51,058 nucleotides of DNA, from contig FN649734.1 of the NCBI GenBank assembly GCA_000310025.1, positions 5,793,121 through 5,844,178 of the forward strand. Direction: 5' to 3'. Below the pieces are notes generated by a model. The model did no database searches. It was not told the DNA's origin and saw only the letters and a list, made by a program, of their open reading frames with translations. The stretch comes from Ectocarpus siliculosus. Taxonomy: Eukaryota; Sar; Phaeophyceae; Ectocarpales; Ectocarpaceae. Positions 11,298 to 22,519 of this stretch are shown piece after piece (position 1 is the stretch's first letter; each line of letters begins with the position of its first letter). The position numbers and the translations under genes were made by a program.

Positions 11298-12370
11298 CTC
11301 TCTCTCTCTTGTCGCTCAGTCGACCGTGAGGATGGAGGAAGAGGCAAGGTTGTTGAAGGCGGAGGCTACGGCGTCTTTGCAGCTGGCCCAAGAGAGGATC
11401 AGACAGGTCGAGAAGCGGTCGGAGAGGATGCTCAAGGAGGCCATGGAAGGTGTGTTGGCGAGATGTTGTGACTGCCGTTAATAATTAATAGGGTTGGTTG
11501 TTGTATAGTCGACGCAGCATTGTACTATTGTGCATATGATTCAGGAGGGTATGGATGGCAGAGGGTGTATTGATCATGTCACTGGAGAACAAACGGAAGG
11601 GAAGCAATGCATGTTTCTTGTTGGTGTCCATGCTGTCGCTTTGTTTTGCGTGACAGTAACGAAAACTGGCCTCTGTTGCATGTACCTTCTCCCGGTGCTG
11701 GTTGGTGCCGGTTAGTGGTTAGAGACAGATGGAACCCGACTTGGTCACTTGGTCGGTTCCGCTCTCGACGAAATTGTGATGCGAGTGATATTTTGTCCAT
11801 CACAAAAGACAGCAATGGCAGATATTGGTGTTCCGGCAGCCCCACGAAATTGGCCACGCAGACACCGACACGCGGAAGGCCCAGTGTAGCGTATCCCTAG
11901 TACCCCTATTGTTGCCTAACATCTAGACGCTGCGTCTTTTGGGAAACACGAAACAACACCTCCATCCTACCCCTCCTTCCCTTCCACCACACGGACCCCC
12001 CCTCCCCCCCCCCCCCCCCCCCCCNNNNNNNNNNNNNNNNNNNNNNNNNNNNNNNNNNNNNNNNNNNNNNNNNNNNNNNNNNNNNNNNNNNNNNNNNNNN
12101 NNNNNNNNNNNNNNNNNNNNNNNNNNNNNNNNNNNNNNNNNNNNNNNNNNNNNNNNNNNNNNNNNNNNNNNNNNNNNATAACCCCCCCCCCCCCCCCCCC
12201 CCCCCCCCTACACAGAGTATGCGGCTTCCCTGGAAAGGGTTAACAAGAGGGCCATGAGGAGGGAGGAGGAGGCGAAGAGGAGGGAAGACGCCGCACTCGC
12301 GCTAGAGAAGAGCGCCATGCAGCAGCGCGACTTGGTGGCTTCGGAAAGATACCGCCGTCATACATCTCAG
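7560..12370 (+). CDS. Large repetitive coiled-coil protein, both ends incomplete
   Basis: Exons 7560-10885, 11320-11449 and 12216-12370. The first is a single 3.3-kb exon of degenerate tandem repeats of about 21 residues (three heptads), consensus near ERAKQIAELEQRAESAESLA, broken by alanine runs (for example EAAVAAAE and AAAAASTAAA). Ala, Ile and Leu recur at 3/4 spacing, as expected for a long helical coiled coil. The next exons continue it (MEEEARLLKAEATASLQLAQ; RREEEAKRREDAALALEK). Phases agree: 0 at 10885/11320, 1 at 11449/12216 across the assembly gap, and 0 at 12370. The 10885 junction needs a GC donor (GAG/GCGAGT). An in-frame ATG at 7586 is a possible start if no upstream exon exists. 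About 1,200 residues are visible. Such proteins are usually structural or tethering; no specific family is recognised. The exon is almost stop-free on both strands because of its GC-rich codons. Confidence 0.75.
10886..10891 (+). other. Probable GC-AG intron donor in the coiled-coil gene
   Basis: The coiled-coil repeat pattern stops at GAG followed by GCGAGT, and the next exon resumes at 11320 in the matching phase 0. No GT donor in the right phase lies at the end of the repeat. GC-AG introns are a known minor class, with GC replacing GT. Confidence 0.5.
11258..11310 (+). repeat. (CT)n microsatellite serving as pyrimidine tract
   Basis: CT repeats with one GTGT interruption lie directly before the CAG acceptor of the exon at 11320, so the microsatellite probably is the polypyrimidine tract. 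Confidence 0.85.
12025..12177. other. Assembly gap (153 N) flanked by poly-C
   Basis: The gap sits inside an intron of the coiled-coil gene. C runs border it on both sides (about 12003-12024 and 12182-12208), a common cause of sequencing failure. The exons on either side match in phase 1, so no coding base need be missing between them. Confidence 0.95.
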
Positions 12371-12871
12371 GTACATGGCAGTGATGCCAGATATCTTCTG
12401 CGGTTTGTACTGAAACCGCGGCACTATGCCAAGGTTGACGCAACCGTCATAACGTTGGCCATGTCCTCTTGCGACGCTCCCGAGATTCAAGCCACCGAAC
12501 TCCCGCAGGGGAGCCTTGAATACTATCTTGTGTATTTGTTTTTTTTGCGTTCCGTCGTCAACACGCTGTGTTCACGCGGTTTCTTGAACGGGGGGGGGCG
12601 GGGGGGTTGCGCGGTTTTGTGGTGAAGAAATTTCGGCGGTGATCTATGTAACATCTGTAAGAGTGTGAGAAGCAACATCAGGAGCAGCACGAGTAGGCAG
12701 CAGAGCAACATCTGCCATGTTGAGTGTTTCCACGACGTTCCGTGGTGCGTTTTCTCCGGCTCATACCGCCAAACCGAATCGAAAATGAGACACCCCAAAC
12801 TGACTGGGAAACCTCAATCATCCCTTCCTGTCTGTGCCCATTCTGTCGTTATCGCTGTCACGACCAACCAG

Positions 12872-12921
12872 GGAGGGAACTCCTACAAGAAAGGAGGTCC
12901 ATCCGGCGGAGGGCATTTAGA
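12872..12921 (+). CDS. Possible Gly-rich exon of the coiled-coil gene
   Basis: The segment lies between an ACCAG acceptor and a perfect GTGAGT donor. It opens in phase 0, matching the previous exon end at 12370, and reads GGNSYKKGGPSGGGHL before closing in phase 2. Low complexity and short length limit the confidence. The following phase-2 exon was not found. Confidence 0.3.
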
Positions 12922-13783
12922 GTGAGTTACTATTGTATGGGGCATGCTCTGGTAGCCGTCGAGAGGGGGGGTTGAGAGTCGTTGTGGGGCAGTCTAGCTG
13001 CCAGCGGTCGCTGAGAGTGAAACCGTCACAGCAGCAGCATTGGAGTGGAAGAATAAGCGGATGTGACAGGTAGAGGGGGGAGTTAGGGCTGTGCGGTGCA
13101 CCAACGCAGAAGCACTCTGAGCTGGTAAACTGACGTAAAGTATCGAGTCACAGCTGACACGGCAGCTGACGGGAGAGGTGCAGTAGACATCTGACGGGAC
13201 ACACGTGGTTGAAGCCCGTGCAATGGACACGCACACAGCAGTGACATACATACGTCTGCGCGCGCATGTGTGGTGATGATCAGAATAGTGAGGAGGAACA
13301 GAGGGACACGATTCCTCAAATAGGGGCGTGGTTCCCAAGAGACATCGGAAGCACTTTTATTTTTTATGGTTGTTGCGGAGAATGATGCGTTGTTGGGTTG
13401 AGGAGCAAATTTGATGGTTTTGGTCCTTGTTGCGTGTATCAACTTTCATGCAGCCTTCGCTCGCCTTGCTCAGGAGCTGCAGCAGTTGGAGCCGCTCATG
13501 TGACGCCAACGCCTTGTTTTCTCTTGGTTTGTGGCCGTCTTCTTTTTCCAGGTCCAAGGAGTCTGTCGCCTAACCCGGTCGACTCTCCTCTCCATCTCGG
13601 CATTTTCACCGCACGGTGCGACCGCCATGCTGGAAGTCTACTCTCTGAGATTGCGGTTGGGATTACACCCAACGGTTGGGACTGCATGGGGAAGAGGCGG
13701 TTAGCGAATCGACCAAAGGGAGGAGGTACTGCTGCTTGAAATTTGTTTTAGGGTGGGTCGCAGCAGACACACGCAAAACAAAG

Positions 13784-13975
13784 GCTGGCGAGATTGATCA
13801 GATTGATGTGGTTCATGTCATGGTTGGCGAGATTGACGTAATTGGCGTGGTTCATGTCATGGTTTAGTTAAACCTGAGACATCTCGAAAAAAACAAGAGA
13901 TGTTGGCGAGATTGACGTGGCTGTCTTGTTTAGGCTGAGACATACGAAAAAAAAAAATGTTGGCGAGGTGGATGT
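13784..13975 (+). repeat. Degenerate tandem repeats around GGCGAGATTGA
   Basis: The core TTGGCGAGATTGACGTGG recurs with changes at about 13784, 13825, 13903 and 13961. It is mixed with two copies of GTGGTTCATGTCATGGTT and two of GAGACAT followed by an A-run. No coding signal is visible. Confidence 0.75.
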
Positions 13976-16574
13976 GATGTGTCACGTTGCCCTGGGGTGG
14001 ACGCCTTTGCCCGACGAGAGTCGCTAGAGACGGGGACACGTTTCCCGCGGGAGAGTTTTTATTTTTTTTGTTCCCTGTTGATGTGGGGGACGGGTTACAC
14101 CGCTGCAGCCCACGCTTGTTTGAAGAGAGATGGGAGATACGGTTTCTGCTCGTGGCGACAGGGTAGAAGTAGAAACGATATCACCTGGCGCGGGTCGCGG
14201 TCTCGGAATGGACAAGAGTGGGAGGGAAGTGGGAGTAGATTTTGGTGTGTGAACGGCGGTGAGTCCATGCATGATGCGCACCCTACATAGACCGGTCTGT
14301 CTCCCTAGAGAGAGAATTTGATGGTACTACAATTATCAGACCCTGTAGACGCAGGAAGAGGCGGGTGGTGCCTTTGCTGGAGGTGACGTGAGCAAGTCTA
14401 TGATGTCAGGCAGAGACGCGGCGGGATCATGCTGATGGCAGCACGTACCCTACTGAAAGTATTGAAAGTAGGGTCAGACGAAAAAAATGCGACACCGGTC
14501 TCTGTAGGTTTACGGGTTGACGTTTCAAAGTCGAAAACAGCAGCTTTCGTGTGAACCTGGCTGCTCTAGCGTTTACTTCCGGTTTCAGATTGCACTTCTT
14601 GTCAGCACGAAGACATTGACCGCTTGTCCGTCGGAGGGTACAGAGAGATGGAAAGTGTAGCCTAAAGTAGTCGAGTCGAAGGGTGTGTGGGCCATAAAAG
14701 GTGGGCCACCTTCTACTTTGGAAAGGAGGAAACGAGGAAACTCGGCGGGTGTGTGGGTGACAACTATTGGTACTTGGACGTACACTTACCTAATGATGGC
14801 GCCGGAATGGCCACTACAGCAGTAGTGTGCTGTCCGGGACGCTGGATGGACTGAGGCACCGGCAGAACAAGAATTGGTAGGATGAGGAACGCGTGTACGA
14901 CGGGAGGGTGTAGAAAACACCGCAAAGTTGTCGCTGGTGTCTGTTTATTTTACCTGGAGAAAGTTGCTAGGTTGATGGCCAAGCGGCTTGAGGTACAAGC
15001 AAAACACGAGGTTGGGAGCTGTCAGGCGTTTCATTTTGGGAGGGGGCTTCCCCCCATGGGTGATGAGAGCTGTAAATGAGGTGATGCCAGGTCGTCGGGC
15101 GGATATGGTAAAGACGAAGATCGGCGCATTGCGTCGAAAGTAACAACCCACCTGCAGTGCGCAAATACTTTTGCCACAGGAAGACGGGAAAAAAAAACTT
15201 CCTGCCGCGCAGAAAGGAAGATACGTATGTTGTCGATGTTTGGATGGCTGTATTTTGTTATTTCCTTGGGATGATGGTGATGATTGAAACTGCGAAGGGC
15301 GGCTGGGGGTGAGTCACACGGCAAAAGAAGTCTTCATGAAGGAGGCCGTCGAGGCAAGATAGTCTATGATTTCGTGCGGACGCCAATCAATGTTAGTTGT
15401 CTTTGAAGGAATTTGTTCAATGTTTTGGATGATGCTAGCTAGTATAATTAATTAATCTACCCTGTGCAAGTACGGACGGACGGTACTGGCCGTCTTAAGA
15501 GGCGAGCTAGTAAAGGCGGCGGTTTCGTGTGTGACGTTTGCATCGATCTGATTGGTCCATGTGTTTGTATTCTGGGTTGAATTGGCTGAAGGAGTACGAA
15601 CGCTTCGGCAGCCTAGCTAGGTCGTTGATCTGGGTGAAGAGCGCCCTGTTTGTCGTGTGCGCGGAGAAGAGACGATTTGAGAGTTCAAAATAGTTGACCC
15701 AATCGGCCTGACGATCCGCTTGATTTTTTCTTGTTTTGTTGTCATTGTTTCCCATCCTGTGTCTCGCGATTTTTTCCCACCGCACTCGCCTGATTTTCGA
15801 AGAGTGTGCACCCTTGTTTGCGCACATATCGTAGTTGACCTACTACCTGTGACCCGCGGAAGGAAGGCGTCCGCGGGAATTGGACCGGTCCGGATGGTAT
15901 AAGGCGGTTCTTAGCAGAGGCTGGAATGAATGGTTGTTGAGTCTCTCGTCTTTGTTTTTTTAGTCGGACTCGGATCGATTTGTTTGGCTGTGCCAGCAGT
16001 AGTGTGGAACGGCAAACTTTTAGGAGGATGGTTGAGCCTTGGAGCGTGCGTGCGGAAGGACGACGAGTTGCGGCGACAATCGGAAGGAGAGAGTGCCTTC
16101 TAGGCATCCCTAAGGGAAAAAACATGTGTACGTACTGTACGTGGTGCGATCCAAAGGTTGTTCTGTGACATCGCCTAATTAATTGAATCTAAATATCTGC
16201 ATCTTTTGTCTGGCTCAGACGACGGCCCGCGCAGCTTGTTGTCGTGATTGCACTTATTTACTGCGTGAAGCGGAGGGTGCAATCTCGGTGGAAATGGGTG
16301 CAGACATATTATTTACGTTGCCGAACGAACAGTTAGTGTAGCGGCAGATAGGGTTGGTTGAATCTCTGGAAATAGATTCAACCCTGCCTATTTTCTCTCT
16401 TTCTTCATGTATGCTACAATGATGACCATGAGGTCCATAGACGGCGATGAGTATACGCAGTCTGGGGCTTTCGTGCGGCACGCCAGCATTGAGCACGACA
16501 GCATTGAATTCTTCAACGCAAATAAATCGGTGTAATGGCGAACAAGCTGTGTCATTTGCATTCAGTCCCTGTCC

Positions 16575-16613
16575 TCTGAATGGGTAGTCTTTCTGTGTGT
16601 GTACTTATTTTTT
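16575..16613 (+). repeat. Dispersed ~40-bp motif, copy 1 of 3
   Basis: The core GAATGGGTAGTCTTTCTGTG is followed by GTGT and a T-rich tail. Related copies lie at 26211-26260 and 50003-50045, all in the same orientation. It lies outside coding sequence, and its identity is unknown. Confidence 0.8.
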
Positions 16614-17319
16614 CTTATTTCATTTTTATGTGCACAACAAAACACGAAACACTTCATGAATTCTAGTGATGACTGCGAAAGGTTGTAGAAGGTCGCTCCC
16701 GTACAGCTCCGACGAATTGAATGCTATTGGCTACCACCATGTTTTCCCTCAAGGCGTCTGGCAGGAAGTGACGGCTGCCGGATTGCACACTCTACATGTA
16801 CACCCCCGGCCTTGTGGCCTTGTTCACATGCATACGGCGTTATGGTCTTACAAACAAGTCGCTACAGCATGTTAGACAATGTACCATACATAGGGGAAAC
16901 GAATCTTTGGAAGATCCTCCCGATCGATCACGTCATCACGTGCGCCATGCTTGTTGCAGACAAACATACATGCGACGAACTCTGCTGATCCTTTATAATG
17001 TAGGGGCGCGTGCAGGCTCGTCAAAAGGTCTAACGTTCCTGAGAAATCCAGCAGCTCCCTTCTATGCCTATGCATGATGATATGTGCACCACCAGCACCT
17101 TGAACCTTGAACTGCTGTCCGACAAATCTCAGAAGGTTGAAAAAAAAATGGCAGCCGCCGAGGTTGCAAGTCACCCGGTGTTCTACGAGATCTCCGAAAG
17201 ACTCCTTTTGGTATCCCGGGAGCCCTTCGACACGCGCATGAACGCGTTCGTCGTCACTTGCGGCAACACGCACACCTCCACACAAGGCCCCTGCCCACGG
17301 TCCAGCGGCACGAGACGCC

Positions 17320-20300
17320 ATGGCCTCGACAGAACCGCCAGTGTTTGGCCCGGTGGGTAAGGAGGGCGATGTCGATGGCTTCGCCATAGCTGCAATCGAT
17401 TGGGAGGCGGGCGTGTTGGACACTCTGGAAGCGAAGCTGAAGCGATTGCTTCCCGCAGCAGGAGGAGAAGAAGCGCCCATAGAAGAAACCATCGCCGGGG
17501 CAACCGCCGCCACCCCCGCGGAGACAGAGAGAGCGCAGCTCATGGAAGAAATCGATAGGCTTGGCGAGGAAAAGGAGCAGCTCAGGGAGAAGAAGCTCGC
17601 CCTGCTGCGGCAGCAGCAATCTCCAAAGAGCTCAGGTGCTGTGCGTGTGTTACCATGAACCAAATTCGTTCCGTCGTTGGAGGGTGGGCTTTACTTCCAC
17701 CAATCCGTACGTAAGGGTCGGCAACACGTTGAGATCCTTTTTTTCTGTCCCGTATACGGCTGGTTTGGTCGGCGAGAACCGACCACACCCCGCCCACCTC
17801 TGCCCCTCGCGAAAACCAGATGCAGAGAGCAAGCGTTGCCGTTGGGTCACAAAAAATTCCGAAGGGCGATGACCCGTGAGATGCGGTGGGACGGAAGAGA
17901 CAGACTTTCTCCCTTCCTCGCTGTCCTCGTTGCAGGTGGCCGTTTGGTGTTGCGTCGTTGGCCGCCCCTGTCGTCGGTGTCACTATCAGCCAATCAGCTT
18001 GTAGGAAATCATGAGGCCGGCGTAGGTGATGGCGAGGTTGCGAGTGTTTAGGATTCGACGGCAGCAGCAGGATCGATCATGATCTCTCTCGTGCGATGGC
18101 TCTTTACGAGGAGGAACATTACCTGTCTTGTGTGCATGCGGCAGCCTACCATGCTGCGCGTCCAGTCCAACGCCTTGGTCGACACCCGCAAATTACGACA
18201 CGGCGGTGTGTGTGGTGTGCGTGCGGACACTGCAAGTAATCTATGTGCTGAACTTATGTTTCCATCGCGCCCTTCAGCGCCTCGATTCCTGTCCGTTCAC
18301 GCACTCACCCTCTGGTTCTAATGTTGTACCCTCAAGGCGCTGGTGTGGCTGTGGAGGATTTGACGATCGAAGATGCTGGAGACGAGAATAAGATGCGACT
18401 GGACGAGGTATGTACAACTATTGCACTTTGACTGTTGTTTGCATACAGCAGCACTGCTGTAGTTCATGAAAAATAAATTAAATAACAGGAAGAGGTACAC
18501 ATGAGTATCGACGTCTTCACTTTGCATGACATGGTACAATCAGCAGTAGGGGGGTCGACCACAAAAAATCTACGTGTACGAGGTAGGTACCACCAACTTT
18601 GCAATCAGCTAGAGGAAGATGGAGTGGACAACAATCGGTACCTACAAATTGTGCCACAGCGACCGCCCTCCCGGTCTAAGGCTCTCCACTGCAGCTATAG
18701 TAGTCTAGCAGAAGAAACCGGGCCTTCACCTGATTGGCGGGGGTTGTTTATACTTCAATGCTTCAATGGGGTTGTTCCGCATCTGAAGCTAATCTTGAAG
18801 TACTTATAGTGGAGGGAGAGTCTGAGCTCGGCTCGGAGCAGACAGTCAAGTTTGCGAGTTATGTAGTACGCCCGTAGATCGAGTCCCGAAGTGACCGAAG
18901 AAGGGTATCTCACTCAGGTATGCACATGCATACGTTGTTGAAATGCATCTTGCAAGGATCACGTTCTGTTCGCGAAATCGTCGTCAGAAATCTGTGTCTT
19001 TCCCTGTCTGTCCTGCGAGAACCCAAAGGAGACTCGATATGTCTCCCTCCTACATATTGCATCTTCACTGCCGTGAACGTGTAGAGTATATAGGACGTAG
19101 GCGTGCTCGATAAAGGAACAAAAACAACCTCCCGTCACGCTGTACTCAACAAAAATTCTTCCGTGAGACTGCTGTTGAGCACCAACCACTGCACGCACTG
19201 CTAGTGACCTCTCTCGCCCCCGATGCTGCTGTACTAATACCCCGACCGGCTTTAAAGGGTCAGAAACGACCGCCATAGAATGCTGTACACGCCTGCTTCG
19301 CTCCACATTCACACCGAAACCCGTTCCAACAAGCGCCGCCCCCTCTCCCTATCCGCCCCCCAAAAACCTTCAGGGTGTTTCGACCGAGAGCAGTGGGGAG
19401 CCTCGAGTGGTTGTGGACTATCTCCGCTTTCCGGCTGCAGGGGTGGAGGCGGAGGCTTCGACGTTCGTGCTGCCGGATCCCCCGTCCCCGTGCGCGGCGG
19501 CGGTGGGGGCGGCGGTGCTCGAATCTTTGATGACTTCTAGGCCCTCGATGGACTCCCTCCCCGGGCTGATCTCGCCGTCGGAAGAAGAGATGCTCGCCGC
19601 GTTCTCTTACGACGACTTCTCCCCCTCCCCGTACACCACGAGTTCTCCCCCGGCGTCGCCCCCTTCCCCTGCCCACGCCGACGATGCCGCGGAAGCAGGC
19701 GAAGACCCGTGGCCAGATTGTGACGGGAATGGCATGGACTCCCCACCTCTGAAAGGGGACACGACATCGGTGGACGCTGCTACGGAAGCAGGATCTTCGA
19801 TCTCGTCGTCATCAGTGTCCGACAACGAGTTGGACCACGTGCTACCCGCCTTTGGCCTTCCCCCGTCGCCGGCTTCTGCAAGGGGATCGTCTCCAGATGA
19901 AACAGTTGTGAGTCCTGCGCGTGTGTGTGTATGGCTGTGTGGCGTGATTCGAGGCTCGCGTTGGTGGTTGGTGCGAGTGTAGTCGAGCACGGCCCGAGAC
20001 GTATACCAACCCCGCTCCAGACATGTAAATGTGTCTTCACCCACTGGAATCTGTCCTCGTTTCTTTGTGTCGGAGAAGCGTGCACGCTGATTGTGCATGC
20101 TTGGGTCTTCAGGCATAGGAATAGGACATTGGCTAGGGCGAGGGGCGTTGATTCGTTCAAGTGTAGGCAAGTCGGGCTGACGCTTATCTTCGCCCACCCC
20201 TCCGCTTGGTTGCCTAACAACAGCTCCGGCTTGATAGACTTTGGTCCCTATCGAACCCTGAGCTGTTTCTACAGAAGCACTTGCTCAATTTCAAAGCGAA

Positions 20301-21258
20301 TGGTAAAGCTCACGCGTTTTCGGCATGGTACCAACAAACCTGGCATCGTTCTGGTCCGACGTGGTTTGTCCCCAACATTTCTTTTCAAGAAAATCTGTCT
20401 TTGCCCACAACGTCGACTCCTTCCACTTATATCTTGAATCACTATTGTTCGTTGGACCACGTTTCTGGTGTCGAACTTTTTCACTATGTTTCTTTTCGCG
20501 GAGTTGTGGCTGTGAAAAGTTGCTGCCGTGTGGTTGCAATTTTGCTGTGATACAGCTGTCGGGGTGACGATCCACACCAATGACCCATGGCGCGGACGCT
20601 CTTGTGTAGTTACGCCCAAGGTGTTATTCCCGATGGCGGGTTAAGTGTTGATGTAGGTCTTGTTGTTGCTGCTGTTCGGCGTTGTTAGTCTTTGCTGCTT
20701 TTGCAATGATGGGCAAGAAATGTATCTACAAAAGTTCGACGCTGCGCAAAGGTGTCAGACTCGTGACGCTCTCCTTTGAGTACAGGTCCGTTCGAAACGG
20801 ATGTGGTTGCTGCCCACGTCCAAGTTTCAGCTTGCTGGAGCTCCCAACAGTCAGTAGTCAAATACGCCCGAGTCACAGCATCCAACAACGGAGGGTAACA
20901 GTAGATGTCTTGATGTCTTACCAAACGAACACTTGTAGCTTTGGCTCGTTTCACCATCGGGAAGTTGGTGCCAATCGCGGCTGGGGTGCAAGGATGATGG
21001 TCATCCATCCTGACCTCTGTTGTCTTCTCGTAACCCTAACCCATCTTTTGGAGCTAAGTGAGACTCGTTTTTCTGCTCTTGTCGCCACACGGTGCTTCTC
21101 GCCGTCGTTCCCGCGCATCCTCTCGCAAGCCTACCATGCGCGACGTCAAGCTGAGGGCCGCGCACGACCCGGGGCTACCCCTGGCGGAGGAACAAGGAAA
21201 ACTCAGGCCGCCAATGATTTGTGGAGGTTTTTCGACAGCTGACAGATGGACCGAATAA
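17320..21258 (+). CDS. Gene B: diverged paralogue of the NTF2-PDZ family lacking the NTF2 domain
   Basis: Model: 17320-17635 (ATG; phase-1 exit), 18337-18407 (phase 1 to 0), 19374-19907 (phase 0), 21130-21258 (TAA), about 349 residues. Exon 1 starts MASTEPPVFGP and ends in a predicted helix, EEKEQLREKKLALLRQQQ, closely matching KEKAQFKEKKLALQQLQQE in gene C, so it is the same N-terminal module. Exon 3 is a 178-residue acidic, Ser/Pro-rich, probably disordered linker (DDFSPSPYTTSSPP; SSISSSSVSDNELDH). It sits where genes A and C carry linkers before their PDZ. Exon 4 (RDVKLRAAHDPGLPLAEEQG, then ICGGF) aligns to the first PDZ exon but hits a stop before its donor. No NTF2 exons are visible in the introns. 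A possible extra exon, 18489-18582, fits phase 0 after exon 2 but leaves in phase 1, which breaks the join to 19374. The gene may be functional and truncated, or decaying. Confidence 0.55.
18489..18582 (+). CDS. Possible extra or alternative exon of gene B
   Basis: It opens after AATAACAG in the phase left by 18407 and reads EEVHMSIDVFTLHDMVQSAV before GTAGGT. In this form it leaves in phase 1, which the next known exon cannot accept. An earlier GTAGGG donor within it (after the GCA of QSA) would leave in phase 0 and keep the frame. Support comes only from splice motifs and openness. Confidence 0.25.
19908..21129. other. Intron of gene B with no recognised content
   Basis: A long AT-richer interval between the acidic linker exon and the PDZ-like exon. 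Several open frames occur on both strands (for example 19925-20437 and 20682-21242) without motifs or splice support. I see nothing else in it. Confidence 0.5.
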
Positions 21259-21310
21259 CCCTGGTAAGTCCGGTGTTGATGTTTTGTCTTATCATGAATA
21301 ACTCACGAGG

Positions 21311-21503
21311 TTGTCGTTTCGTTACTCGTTTCTTGACAAAAGGTGGCCGTGTCATGACAAGGATGCCGCTTCATGACAAAAGATGCCGTTTCATGACAAG
21401 GTTGCCGTTTCATTACTCGTTTCGTGACAAAAGGTTGTCGTTTCATGACAAGGATGTCGTTTCATGACAAGGATGTCGTTTCATGACAAGAATGCCGTTT
21501 TCA
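21311..21503 (+). repeat. Tandem ~18-bp repeat, TTTCATGACAAGGATGCCG type
   Basis: About ten imperfect units of TTTCATGACAAGGATGCCG and variants (TTCGTGACAAAAGGTTGTCG). Two longer TTACTCGTTTC versions suggest a higher-order unit of about 100 bp. There are no unique spacers. Confidence 0.9.
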
Positions 21504-21812
21504 TCTGTAGCTTTTCTGTTGTCTGCTTGCGAACGTGCGCTATGTTTGTCCCGTCGGTAGTTGTCTCCCATCTGTCGGTCTACTTGTACTATGTTGAGGA
21601 CCTACACTAGGCTCCTCCCTCCTACTTGTGTACAATAGATGACACTATTTATGACGTGATTCAACTGGTTTAAGGGTACCAACGTCTGGGTAGCGTTGGT
21701 CCGCTACCGAGGGCATGCAGCATCTTTCCCGTGAGCTTTTGGCAAGAATGTAGAAAGGAGAGAGATAACTAATTAAATTTTCCTGCTTGACTCTCACCTC
21801 TGGATAGAGATG

Positions 21813-21946
21813 GATTTGTTGTGTTGTGTTGTGTTGTGTTGTGTTGTGTTGTATGACGAAGCATATACAGAGAGAGAGACAGAGAGAGAGACAGACAGAC
21901 GGACAGACAGACAGAGACACAGACATAGACAGAGACAGAGGCATGA
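21813..21946 (+). repeat. Microsatellites (GTGTT)n and AGAC/GAGA
   Basis: A pentanucleotide GTGTT run (21813-21852) is followed by an AGAGAGAC/ACAGACAG tract (21868-21946). A (TCTTG)n run follows at 22075-22095. Reverse-strand open frames over this region are products of the repeats. Confidence 0.92.
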
Positions 21947-22519
21947 GAGACAGAGAGAATGAGATAGGTTCTCGAGCGGGGACTCAACGAGGGTCTGCCT
22001 AACAACGCTAACAGCTGGCACGTAACTGCAAGGTTGTTGGTCCGCCAGTGACACCCCGGCCTCCAAAGCTTAACTTGTCTTGTCTTGTCTTGTCGAGATA
22101 TTGTGAGAGAAGGAATCCCTCAGGAGACTCTTTTTATGTTGTATGATAGCGTTTACACATGGTCACCATGCATGTCGTATTATGCAACACCCACATCACC
22201 CCCCCCCCTTCTGCGTGCCGCAAGTCCACCAGTCAAGATTGGTTTGTGGGGAAGGCTTCGATATATTCGTGGAATTACCACATTTTGGTTGTTCATTTTC
22301 CCGATTCGTACAACGTGATCACCACACACATTGTATCACTTTCATCCAAAATGTGTTTCTAGGATACCCTTCGAACCTGTTTTTTTTTTCCGTCTTGATT
22401 GTTGACGCTGTATAGTACATCCACCCATCCCGTGCGTGCTTTGCTCTGCACAGGCGGCCGGGGTCAAGGTCGGGGACGCTAAACACCACAGTAGCTGGGC
22501 GATGTACGCCTGGACTTGA

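Larger units (their letters stand above)
12371..17319. other. Long stretch with only weak exon candidates
   Basis: The coiled-coil gene should continue here, since its last visible exon ends at a donor and not a stop. Possible exons are 12872-12921, and near 14945-14990 a short run reading KVARLMAKRLE before GTACAA. Neither is proven. The rest holds degenerate repeats (13784-13975) and one copy of a dispersed 40-bp motif (16575-16613). Several 60-130-codon frames on both strands have no recognisable motif. Confidence 0.5.
21130..22519 (+). pseudogene. Broken two-exon PDZ remnant at the 3' end of gene B
   Basis: The two halves of a PDZ are present but damaged. The first (21130-21258) keeps the GL.L loop region but ends at an in-frame TAA only 3 bases before a GTAAGT donor region (donor at 21265). 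The second begins after CAG at 22453 with AAGVKVGDA, matching AAGIEVGDT in genes A and C, then loses similarity and stops at 22517-22519. Both the junction position and the phase-0 split are conserved, so this is a relic and not chance similarity. The intervening intron holds several tandem repeats. Confidence 0.6.

Noticed and set aside
16872-17663. 263-codon minus-strand frame
   Set aside because: It overlaps gene B exon 1, which has a paralogue and consistent phases. The extension beyond that exon shows no motif.
21311-21503. CRISPR-like array
   Set aside because: The repeated units are contiguous and degenerate with no unique spacers of constant length, in a eukaryotic context.
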